A program made the position numbers and the translations under genes. A stretch of 16,835 bases of DNA from an uncultured Eubacteriales bacterium (GTDB lineage Bacteria; Bacillota; Clostridia; Oscillospirales; Oscillospiraceae), in NCBI GenBank assembly GCA_958427375.1, contig CAUABY010000017.1, forward strand, positions 1 to 16,835. The letters run 5' to 3'. Below, in pieces: positions 6,778-13,218 of this stretch. Position 1 is the stretch's first letter; the number at the start of each line of letters is the position of its first letter. The notes under the pieces are model-generated. The model searched no databases and had not been told where the DNA came from. It worked only from the letters and a program-made list of their open reading frames with translations.

Positions 6778-7680
6778 TCACCCCAGGTAGGCGCAGGCCG
6801 CAAGCGCTGCCGCCGAGCCGTCCGCCATGGCGGTGGTGAGCTGGCGCACAGTCTTTGCCCGGCAGTCGCCCGCGACAAATACGCCGGCGGTCTTCGTGCG
6901 GCAGTCCTCGTTTGACGCGGCATAGCCGCCCGCGTCAAGCTCCATAAGATCACTGAAGATGCCGTTGTCCGGCGCGTGGCCTATGGCGACAAAGAGCCCG
7001 TCCACGGCTATCTCGCGCCGCTCGCCGCGCTGCTCCACGGCGATGCCCGCAAGCTCCGCGCCGCCCAGAAGCTCCGTGATACTCGCCTCCAGCACAAACT
7101 CCACGTTCTCCTTAGCTTTCAGCGCCTCCACAAGCTTCGCCTCGCCGCGAAAACTCCCGCGCCGGTGGATGAGGTAGACCTTGCTGCACTTCTCGCTCAA
7201 GAGCATCGCGTCCTGCAAGGCGCTGTTGCCGCCGCCGTTGACGGCCACGACGCGGTCTTTATAAAATGCCCCGTCACACACTGCGCAGTAGCACACGCCC
7301 GCGCCGACAAGCTCCTCCTCGCGCGCAAGGCCCAGCGGGCGCGGCCTCGCGCCCACGGCAACGATGAGCGCGCGTCCTTCAAACTCAGCGCCGGACTCGG
7401 TGTATACGCGCTTGATATCCCCGTCGAGCGATACGGCGGTCACTTCCTCAAGCTCGACCTCCGCGCCGTGCTCCATCGCCTGCTCAAGCAGGCGATCGCC
7501 CAGCTCCGCGCCGGATATGGACAGCACGGAGGGAAAATTCTCTACCTTGGGCGACCATGTTATCTGCCCGCCGAATGCGTTTTTCTCTATCACCAGCACC
7601 GACTTGCCCGCGCGCCGGGCATAGGTCGCCGCAGTCAGCCCCGCGGGGCCGCCGCCTATTATAATAATGTCGTACAGCAT
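6778..7680 (-). CDS. trxB: Thioredoxin reductase (NADPH, FAD)
   Basis: A flavoprotein that passes electrons from NADPH to a thioredoxin-type disulfide. Length is 300 residues, typical of low-molecular-weight TrxR. The FAD motif GGGPAG is at 9-14. The redox-active CAVC is at 132-135 (family usually CATC). The nucleotide motif GGGNSA (149-154) is followed by IHRRGSFRGE (171-180), whose Arg residues mark NADPH rather than NADH use. GDCRAKTVRQLTTAMADG closes the FAD domain. The ATG at 7680 has a GGAG Shine-Dalgarno (7688-7691). It lies 62 nt downstream of nrdD, whose product carries its own CxxC redoxin domain, so NrdD is a likely electron acceptor (inference). A hairpin between the two genes may tune expression. 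Confidence 0.94.
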   Translation of the reverse strand: MLYDIIIIGGGPAGLTAATYARRAGKSVLVIEKNAFGGQITWSPKVENFPSVLSISGAELGDRLLEQAMEHGAEVELEEVTAVSLDGDIKRVYTESGAEFEGRALIVAVGARPRPLGLAREEELVGAGVCYCAVCDGAFYKDRVVAVNGGGNSALQDAMLLSEKCSKVYLIHRRGSFRGEAKLVEALKAKENVEFVLEASITELLGGAELAGIAVEQRGERREIAVDGLFVAIGHAPDNGIFSDLMELDAGGYAASNEDCRTKTAGVFVAGDCRAKTVRQLTTAMADGSAAALAACAYLG

Positions 7681-7705
7681 TCATTTTCTCCTTAAATATA
7701 CCAAC

Positions 7706-7731
7706 AAAGCCCGGTAACTTTACCGGGCTTT
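7706..7731 (-). terminator. Hairpin between nrdD and trxB, possible partial terminator
   Basis: AAAGCCCGGTA (7706-7716) pairs with TACCGGGCTTT (7721-7731) around a 4-nt loop, just after the nrdD stop on the minus strand. The T run is short, so read-through into trxB is likely. It may set the nrdD:trxB ratio or protect the nrdD message. Confidence 0.6.
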
Positions 7732-7742
7732 ATATGTGTTTC

Positions 7743-10127
7743 TTACTGTGCCTGAGTGTTAAGGAAAGTCTTGATTGCGCCCGCGCCCGCGAACTTCTCA
7801 AAGTCCTTGCCGTCGGTGATGACGAGGGTGGGTGCCTGCTTCACGCCATAACTTCTGGCGAGATCCGCATGCTCCTCAGCCATCAGCTTTTCATACGCGA
7901 AGCCCGCCTTGTCAAGGTAGGAGCAGGCGATGCGACAGTTGGGGCAGGTGGGCGTTGCGAAGAGGATGGCGCGGCTGTGCGCCTCGTCCACATGCTCTTC
8001 CTTTGCTTCGGCCTTGGGTGCCGGGGCGGGGTCAACAGGGCCGTTGTGGCGCAGGCTGGAGCGGCCGACGTCATAGGTCTTGCGCTCTTTATACTCCTGT
8101 GTCTTGCCGGCGTTCCAGTTCTGCACGGGGCGGTAGTAGCCGGTGATGCGGCTGTAGACCTCGGCGGACTCGCCGCACTCAGGGCAGGTGAACTGTTCGC
8201 CGTTGAGGTAACCGTGGTTCTTGCAGACGGAGTAGGTCGGGGAGATGGTGTAGTAGGGCAGCTTGTAATTCTCGGCTATCTTGCGCACAAGGTTTGCCGC
8301 AGCCTCCCAGTTGGGCAGCTTCTCGCCGAGGAAAGCGTGGAACACCGTGCCGGAGGTGTAACGGGTCTGCAAATCGTCCTGAATATCCAGCGCCTCAAAC
8401 ACGTCCTCGGTATAGCCGACAGGCAGGTGGGAGGAGTTGGTGTAGTAGGGGGTGCCGCCCGGCTCCGCGGCGGTGATGATGTCGGGATAGATCTCCACAT
8501 CGTGCTTTGCAAGGCGGTAGGAGGTGGACTCCGCGGGGGTGGCCTCAAGGTTATAGAGGTCGCCGTACAGCTCCTGATAATCCTTCAGGCGCTCACGCAT
8601 ATGGTCAAGAACCTCTTTGCTGAACTGCTGGCACTCAGGGTGGGTCATATCCTTGCGTATCCACCTGGCGTTGAGCCCAGCCTCGTTCATACCGACAAGG
8701 CCGATGGTGGAGAAGTGGTTTTCAAAGGTGCCGAGGTAGTACTTGGTGTAGGGGTAAAGACCTGCGTCAAGGAGCTTGGTGATGACCGTGCGCTTTATCT
8801 TCAAAGATCGCGCGGCCAGATCCATGAGCTTGTCGAGGCGCTTGTAGAAGTCGGCCTCGTCGGTTGCGAGATAGGCGATACGCGGCATGTTGATGGTGAC
8901 AACGCCGACAGAGCCGGTCGACTCACCGGAGCCGAAGAAGCCGCCGGATTTCTTTCTCAGCTCGCGCAAATCAAGGCGCAGGCGGCAGCACATGGAGCGC
9001 ACGTCGCTCGGCTCCATGTCGGAGTTGATGTAGTTGGAGAAGTAGGGAGTGCCGTACTTTGCGGTCATCTCGAAGAGGAGCTTGTTATTCTCGGTGGGAG
9101 ACCAGTCAAAGTCGCGGGTGATGGAGTAGGTGGGGATGGGGTACTGGAAGCCGCGGCCATTCGCGTCGCCCTCAATCATAATCTCGATGAAAGCCTTGTT
9201 GACCATGTCCATCTCTTCTTTGCAGTCGCCATAGGTGAAGTCCATCTCCTTGCCGCCGACGATTGCGGGCTGGTCCCTGAGGTCGGCAGGCACAGTCCAG
9301 TCGAGGGTGACATTGGAGAAGGGCGCCTGAGTGCCCCAGCGGGAGGGGGTGTTCACGCCGAAGATAAAGCTCTGGATGCACTGCTTGACCTCTTTCTGCG
9401 TGAGCTTGTCGACCTTGACGAAGGGCGCGAGGTAGGTGTCAAAGGACGAGAAAGCCTGAGCGCCCGCCCACTCGTTCTGCATGATGCCAAGGAAGTTGAC
9501 CATCTGGTTGCAGAGGGTGGAGAGGTGGCTTGCGGGCGAGGAATTAATCTTGCCGGGGATGCCGAGACCCTGCTTGATGAGCTGACGCAGGCTCCAGCCG
9601 GCGCAGTAGCCGGTGAGCATGCTCAAATCGTGCAGGTGCAAATCGCAGTTTCTGTGCGCCTCGGCAATCTCCTGGTCATAGACCTCGCTCAGCCAGTAGT
9701 TCGCGGTGATGGCGCCGGAGTTTGAGAGGATGAGGCCGCCGACGGAGTAGGTGACGGTGGAGTTCTCCTTAACGCGCCAGTCCTCTATGTTGAGGTACTT
9801 GTCCACAGTCTCCTTATAGTCAAGGTAGGAGGACCTGGTGTTGCGCAGTTTCTCGCGCTGCTTGCGGTAGAGAATGTAGGCCTTGGACACGCTCTCATAG
9901 CCGCCGCGGGAGAGCACGGCTTCAACGCTGTCCTGAATATCCTCAACGGCGACCTTGCCGTCCTTTATTTTCGGCAGGAAATCCGCCGAGACCTTGAGCG
10001 CCAGAAAGTCTATGACGCTGTCATTATAATCCGTGTCTGTGGCTTCAAAAGCCTTTTTGATGGCTCCGGCAATCTTGGTTATATCAAAATCGACTATCTT
10101 ACCGTCGCGCTTTACTACCTGATACAT
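7743..10127 (-). CDS. nrdD: Anaerobic (class III) ribonucleoside-triphosphate reductase with fused C-terminal redoxin domain
   Basis: The enzyme reduces NTPs to dNTPs using a glycyl radical. The protein has 794 residues, roughly 80 more than a plain NrdD of this type. An ATP-cone occupies about residues 1-95 (MYQVVKRDGKIVDFD...). The barrel holds GYCAGWSLRQL, a likely active-site Cys region, and SMCCRLRLD. A zinc site near the end has Cys635, His638, Cys648 and Cys651, so Cys3His rather than four Cys. The glycyl-radical residue is Gly663 in RITGYYRP. A Pro/Ala/Glu linker (about 686-716) leads to a thioredoxin-fold domain (717-794) with CPNC at 728-731 and a cis-Pro in QAPTLVI. The ATG at 10127 has a strong GGGAGGA site (10136-10142). 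It lies between nrdG and trxB. The redoxin domain may re-reduce the active site with TrxB electrons (inference). Confidence 0.95.
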   Translation of the reverse strand: MYQVVKRDGKIVDFDITKIAGAIKKAFEATDTDYNDSVIDFLALKVSADFLPKIKDGKVAVEDIQDSVEAVLSRGGYESVSKAYILYRKQREKLRNTRSSYLDYKETVDKYLNIEDWRVKENSTVTYSVGGLILSNSGAITANYWLSEVYDQEIAEAHRNCDLHLHDLSMLTGYCAGWSLRQLIKQGLGIPGKINSSPASHLSTLCNQMVNFLGIMQNEWAGAQAFSSFDTYLAPFVKVDKLTQKEVKQCIQSFIFGVNTPSRWGTQAPFSNVTLDWTVPADLRDQPAIVGGKEMDFTYGDCKEEMDMVNKAFIEIMIEGDANGRGFQYPIPTYSITRDFDWSPTENNKLLFEMTAKYGTPYFSNYINSDMEPSDVRSMCCRLRLDLRELRKKSGGFFGSGESTGSVGVVTINMPRIAYLATDEADFYKRLDKLMDLAARSLKIKRTVITKLLDAGLYPYTKYYLGTFENHFSTIGLVGMNEAGLNARWIRKDMTHPECQQFSKEVLDHMRERLKDYQELYGDLYNLEATPAESTSYRLAKHDVEIYPDIITAAEPGGTPYYTNSSHLPVGYTEDVFEALDIQDDLQTRYTSGTVFHAFLGEKLPNWEAAANLVRKIAENYKLPYYTISPTYSVCKNHGYLNGEQFTCPECGESAEVYSRITGYYRPVQNWNAGKTQEYKERKTYDVGRSSLRHNGPVDPAPAPKAEAKEEHVDEAHSRAILFATPTCPNCRIACSYLDKAGFAYEKLMAEEHADLARSYGVKQAPTLVITDGKDFEKFAGAGAIKTFLNTQAQ

Positions 10128-10208
10128 TTCACATATCCTCCCGTTTCCCTGATTTTCAAAAATGTATATTCAAAAAAGTTTTTTGACTGAGTTGATTTGC
10201 AGCGCACC

Positions 10209-10904
10209 TCACACGCCGCGGAGCTGAACCACCGGCACATATTCCGCCGCGGCCGCGGCCATCTCGCGCATCTCGCCCTCGTTGAACGCGCCGAGCCCGT
10301 CTATTGCCAGCACGTCTCCGGAATCCTTAAACTGCTGCAAATAGTACTCTTTCGCGCCCTGTATCCACTTTGCCGCGCCTTTAATGCTCTCTTTGGTGTG
10401 CAGCCCCTTGACAACGGTTGTGCGAAACTCATACTCCACATGCCCTTCGAGCAGGAAGTTTTTGCTTTGCTCCACCGGCGCGAGGTCAAGCCCCGGCACG
10501 CCGACGGTCTCGCCGTACAGCTCAGGCGGGTTTTTTATGTCCATCGCAACGCGGTCGACAAGCCCGGCCTTGACTATCTCCATGAGCCTGTCCGGGAAGC
10601 AGCCGTTGGTGTCAAGCTTTATCTTGTAGCCCAGCGCGCGAACCTCCGCGAGAAAGTCTGCTATATCGCTGTGCAAAAGCGGCTCACCGCCGGTTACCGC
10701 CACGCCGTCCAATACACCCTGCCGCTTTCTCAGAAAGCTCAGCACCGCCGCCTCATCCGTGTCGTGCGCGATGCGCTCCGGCAGGACAAGCGAGGAGTTG
10801 TGGCAGAAAGGGCAGCGGAAATTGCAGCCGCCGGTGAACACCGTGCAGGCGACCTTTCCGGGATAGTCGAGCAGTGTTAATTTTTGCAGGCCGGAAATGA
10901 GCAC
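10209..10904 (-). CDS. nrdG: NrdD glycyl-radical activating enzyme (radical SAM)
   Basis: A radical-SAM enzyme that makes the glycyl radical on NrdD using SAM and a [4Fe-4S] cluster. It has 231 residues, on the long side and close to the NrdG2 type. The cluster motif CxxxCxxC is Cys27-Cys31-Cys34 in GGCNFRCPFCHNS. The SAM-binding GGEP follows in VTGGEPLLH. The start is GTG at 10904, with AGGAGA (10918-10913) 8 nt upstream; no better ATG exists. It is the first gene of the minus-strand operon, 81 nt ahead of nrdD. That gap holds only a 17-bp A/T palindrome (10170-10186) and the nrdD Shine-Dalgarno. A sigma-A promoter and NrdR-like boxes lie upstream. Confidence 0.94.
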   Translation of the reverse strand: MLISGLQKLTLLDYPGKVACTVFTGGCNFRCPFCHNSSLVLPERIAHDTDEAAVLSFLRKRQGVLDGVAVTGGEPLLHSDIADFLAEVRALGYKIKLDTNGCFPDRLMEIVKAGLVDRVAMDIKNPPELYGETVGVPGLDLAPVEQSKNFLLEGHVEYEFRTTVVKGLHTKESIKGAAKWIQGAKEYYLQQFKDSGDVLAIDGLGAFNEGEMREMAAAAAEYVPVVQLRGV

Positions 10905-10937
10905 AGGCGCAGTCTCCTATCTTATGGCATAGTTTAT

Positions 10938-10953
10938 GACGCCGCGCGGCGTC
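10938..10953. repeat. 16-bp perfect palindrome in nrdG leader
   Basis: GACGCCGCGCGGCGTC is self-complementary and lies just downstream of the predicted nrdG start point (about 10955). In RNA it would be a 6-bp GC stem with a 4-nt loop at the 5' end of the operon message. It may be a stabilising 5' hairpin or a binding site. Confidence 0.5.
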
Positions 10954-10961
10954 TATGTGTA

Positions 10962-10990
10962 ATAATAGCGGTTCGGGAGCTTTATGTCAA
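10962..10990 (-). promoter_or_regulatory. nrdG-nrdD-trxB operon promoter
   Basis: On the minus strand TTGACA (10990-10985), a 17-nt spacer and TATTAT (10967-10962) give a perfect -35 and a near-perfect -10, placing the start point near 10955. The leader before the nrdG GTG is about 50 nt. Confidence 0.8.
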
Positions 10991-10998
10991 TAGCCAAA

Positions 10999-11055
10999 AC
11001 GCAAAATATTGTTTTTTTATCGTCCTGTAACCGTTTTGACCACAAAATATAGTGT
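10999..11055. promoter_or_regulatory. Tandem NrdR-box-like sites upstream of nrdG
   Basis: Two 16-mers resemble the known NrdR box (acaCwAtATaTwGtgt). CCACAAAATATAGTGT (11040-11055) matches at about 14 of 16 positions, and ACGCAAAATATTGTTT (10999-11014) at about 13 of 16. They are 41 bp start to start, close to four helical turns, and end 8 bp upstream of the nrdG -35 box. Paired, phased NrdR boxes are typical of ribonucleotide reductase operons. NrdR itself is not in the window. Confidence 0.65.
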
Positions 11056-11086
11056 CGGTCGGGAACACAGGCTCCCAACCGGCACT
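11051..11086. other. Long hairpin in the nrdG-met leader intergenic region
   Basis: Bases 11051-11064 pair with 11073-11086 (14 positions with one mismatch and one G-T pair) around an 8-nt loop. No T run follows on either strand, so it is not an ordinary terminator. On the minus strand a weak promoter candidate, TTGCAT with a 17-nt spacer and TAAAAT (-10 at 11099-11094), would place this hairpin at the very 5' end of a transcript. The rest of 11087-11250 shows no gene. Confidence 0.4.
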
Positions 11087-11252
11087 GCGAGATATTTTAT
11101 ATCAAAACGGCCGCGGATGCAATTGTCAATTTAGCTGAAAGCGGGCGGCATTTTTCGGCTATATTTTGTCTTTACAGCGCGCGGGGCGGCGATTCGGCAA
11201 ATTTCACAATATTTTCTTTGTCTCTTTAACGAAGCATATCGAAAATTCCCTG

Positions 11253-11281
11253 TTGACTTTAGGTCGGACGGAGAATATAAT
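11253..11281 (+). promoter_or_regulatory. Promoter of the Met leader and metNIQ
   Basis: TTGACT (11253-11258), exactly 17 nt, then TATAAT (11276-11281). Transcription would start near 11288, only about 23 nt before the leader-peptide ATG. No S-box or T-box motif fits between this promoter and metN. Confidence 0.85.
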
Positions 11282-11310
11282 CGAGCCATCAAACGAAAGG
11301 AGCAAGCCCC

Positions 11311-11409
11311 ATGTCGATACGCCGTAACGACAACATGATGATGGGTATGATGCGCATGATGTACATGTGCATGATGATGCGCGCCCAAAATCGCCCGCTT
11401 GCTTCATAA
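11311..11409 (+). CDS. Methionine-rich 32-residue leader peptide of metNIQ
   Basis: A 32-codon reading frame with a clear AGGAG Shine-Dalgarno (11298-11302) begins 23 nt after the predicted start point. It begins MSIRRNDN and then runs into a Met block. In all, 12 of the 32 codons are ATG: codons 1, 9-11, 13-14, 16-17, 19 and 21-23. It ends RPLAS and stop TAA at 11407-11409. The gene lies just upstream of an intrinsic terminator and the methionine importer genes. The peptide is very probably not functional as a protein; its translation would report the supply of charged Met-tRNA, as the Trp and His codons do in the trp and his leaders. Other readings, such as a Met-rich copper-binding peptide, fit the context less well. 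Too short for most gene callers. Confidence 0.85.
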   Translation: MSIRRNDNMMMGMMRMMYMCMMMRAQNRPLAS

Positions 11410-11480
11410 CCTGTCTTTATCACATTGCAGTACTTAACAGGGCTGAAAGCATCCAGGGCTTTCAGCCCTTTATTTTTTTT
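11397..11480 (+). promoter_or_regulatory. Methionine attenuator: antiterminator/terminator switch before metN
   Basis: Terminator: AGGGCTGAAAGC (11439-11450) pairs perfectly over 12 bp with 11458-11469, 7-nt loop, then a T-rich tract to 11480. Antiterminator: 11401-11406 pairs with 11444-11450 (one bulged A) and CCTGT (11410-11414) pairs with ACAGG (11437-11441), which uses up the terminator's 5' arm. The antiterminator's 5' strand overlaps the last two codons and stop of the leader peptide. A third pairing joins the leader Shine-Dalgarno region (11299-11307) with 11397-11405 (9 pairs, one G-U), which would block the antiterminator when the leader is untranslated. A ribosome stalled on the Met codons leaves the antiterminator free; one reaching the stop codon covers it. 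Confidence 0.85.
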
Positions 11481-11492
11481 GGAGTGTAAGAA

Positions 11493-12485
11493 ATGATAGA
11501 GTTAAAAAATCTCAGCAAAGTCTATCACACGGCAAACCGTGAGATAGTCGCGCTCGACGGAATCAACCTCACCATCAGCGATGGGGAGATTTTCGGCATC
11601 ATCGGTCTGAGCGGCGCGGGCAAAAGCACGCTTGTGCGCTGCATCAACCTTCTTGAGCGCCCCACTTCCGGCGAGGTCATCATTGACGGACAGAGCCTGA
11701 CCACTCTGCCGCGCAAGGAGCTTTTGAAGCTCCGCCAGCAGATAGGCATGATTTTTCAGGGCTTCAACCTGCTTGAGCAGCGAAACGTCATCGGCAACAT
11801 CTGCTTCCCGCTTGAGCTTGCGGGTGTGGACAAAAAGAGCGCGAGAGCAAGAGCTGAAGAGCTTTTGAGCCTTGTCGGCCTTGAAGAGCGCGGCGAGAGC
11901 TACCCGTCCCAGCTCTCCGGCGGACAGAAGCAGCGCGTGGCTATAGCCCGCGCCCTCGCCACAAAGCCCAAGTACCTACTCTGTGACGAGGCCACCTCCG
12001 CGCTTGACCCCAACACCACGCGCCAGATTCTTGACCTGCTCAAGGAGATAAACGAAAAGCTCGGCGTGACGATTGTCGTAATCACGCACGAGATGCGCGT
12101 TATCGACCGCATCTGCGACAGCGTCGCGGTCATCGACTCCAGCCACATCGCCGAGATGGGCAAGGTGGCGGACGTGTTTATAAACCCGCAGTCCAAGATA
12201 GCGCGTGACCTCATCGTGCCCAAGGACTCCAGCGCCATCAGCACCGAGGGCGGGCGGCGCATACGCCTGACCTTCAACGGCGAGGAAAAGACCAACGAGC
12301 CGTTTATATCCAAGATGGTTTTGGAGTGCGGCGCGCCGGTGAACATACTCTTCGGCGACACGAGGTTTTTTGAGGGCGTGCTTCACGGGCACATGGTAAT
12401 TGAGCTGCCCAACGATGAGCGCGAGGCGGAAAAGCTCGTAAGCTGGCTTAAAAACAGCGGTGTCAACTGGAAGGAGGAGATATAA
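11493..12485 (+). CDS. metN: Methionine ABC importer ATP-binding protein
   Basis: The ATPase of the D/L-methionine importer MetNIQ; it acts on the inner face of the membrane as a dimer with MetI. It has 330 residues. Walker A is GLSGAGKST (38-46), the Q-loop Gln is 89, the signature is LSGGQ (141-145), Walker B is YLLCDEA (161-167), and the switch His is 199. Residues about 255-330 form the C-terminal NIL domain, which in this family binds internal methionine and shuts transport down (trans-inhibition). The ATG at 11493 has a GGAG site (11481-11484) that directly follows the attenuator T run. Only one base separates its stop from the metI ATG. Regulation would be by the Met-codon leader upstream. 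Confidence 0.96.
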   Translation: MIELKNLSKVYHTANREIVALDGINLTISDGEIFGIIGLSGAGKSTLVRCINLLERPTSGEVIIDGQSLTTLPRKELLKLRQQIGMIFQGFNLLEQRNVIGNICFPLELAGVDKKSARARAEELLSLVGLEERGESYPSQLSGGQKQRVAIARALATKPKYLLCDEATSALDPNTTRQILDLLKEINEKLGVTIVVITHEMRVIDRICDSVAVIDSSHIAEMGKVADVFINPQSKIARDLIVPKDSSAISTEGGRRIRLTFNGEEKTNEPFISKMVLECGAPVNILFGDTRFFEGVLHGHMVIELPNDEREAEKLVSWLKNSGVNWKEEI

Positions 12486-12486
12486 A

Positions 12487-13161
12487 ATGTTTTCCGAAAT
12501 GTTCTTCAAGCTCTGGGATAACGGGCTGATTCAGCTCGGCATCTGGGAGACGATATATATGACCTTCATCTCCTCGGCCATCGCCTACCTCATCGGCCTG
12601 CCGCTCGGCGTTATCCTCTGCGTGACTGACAGCAAGGGCATCTGCCCGAATAAGCCCGTCAACAGGATTCTGGGCTTCATCGTCAACTTCTTCCGCAGTA
12701 TTCCTTTCATTATATTAATGGTAGCAATGCTGCCCGTGGCAAAGCTCATTGTGGGCACTTCGCTTGGCAATAAGGCGATGATAGTAATGCTCATCATTGC
12801 CGCCGCCCCCTATGTGGCGCGAATGTGCGAAAGCTCACTGAGTGAGGTCAGCGGCGGCGTTATTGAGGCCGCGCAGTCGATGGGCGCGAATAACTTTGAG
12901 ATTATAACGAAGGTGCTCATCCCGGAGGCGAAGCCCGCGCTGATAACCGGCGCCGCCATCTCCGTCGTCACCATCCTCGGCTACTCGGCCATGGCCGCGA
13001 CCATCGGCGGCACCGGCCTCGGCCAAATCGCCATAATCTATGGCCACCAGCGCAGCAACCCCGATATCACCTGGGTCTGTGTGTTCCTCACCGTCATCAT
13101 CGTGCAGATAATTCAGGAGCTCGGCATGTTCATCGTCAAAAAGACCGACACACGGCTCTGA
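12487..13161 (+). CDS. metI: Methionine ABC importer permease
   Basis: The membrane channel subunit of the methionine importer. It has 224 residues and about five to six membrane segments, normal for MetI. The coupling EAA loop reads VIEAAQSMGANNFEIITKVLIPEAKPAL-like at about 125-151, the site that docks on MetN. FFRSIPFIILMVAMLP (68-83) is a typical MetI stretch. The ATG at 12487 is preceded by AGGAGG (12472-12477), inside the end of metN. The two genes are one base apart, so they are tightly coupled. The gap to metQ is 57 nt with its own Shine-Dalgarno. Confidence 0.95.
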   Translation: MFSEMFFKLWDNGLIQLGIWETIYMTFISSAIAYLIGLPLGVILCVTDSKGICPNKPVNRILGFIVNFFRSIPFIILMVAMLPVAKLIVGTSLGNKAMIVMLIIAAAPYVARMCESSLSEVSGGVIEAAQSMGANNFEIITKVLIPEAKPALITGAAISVVTILGYSAMAATIGGTGLGQIAIIYGHQRSNPDITWVCVFLTVIIVQIIQELGMFIVKKTDTRL

Positions 13162-13218
13162 GCCCGCACCACTGATTTACCAACCCTTAAATTTTTAATC
13201 ATAAAGGAGTTACAAGAA

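Noticed and set aside
6976..7695. 239-codon open frame on the plus strand
   Set aside because: Antisense to trxB, which has all expected FAD, CxxC and NADPH motifs.
7734..9725. 663-codon open frame on the plus strand
   Set aside because: It is antisense to nrdD, has no recognisable domain, and arises from biased third positions in the real gene.
10197..10880. 227-codon open frame on the plus strand
   Set aside because: Antisense to nrdG, which carries the radical-SAM motif.
11131..11388. Histidine-rich small protein on the minus strand (possible metal-binding peptide)
   Set aside because: The His codons are simply the reverse complement of the leader's ATG run; it has no Shine-Dalgarno and crosses the metNIQ promoter.
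11311..11409. Met-rich peptide as a copper-binding protein
   Set aside because: Its place between a promoter and a terminator/antiterminator pair ahead of metNIQ fits a control leader far better; no metal genes are nearby.
11282..11492. Met T-box or S-box before metN
   Set aside because: No T-box sequence and none of the S-box core strings are present here, and the leader is filled by the short reading frame and its hairpins.
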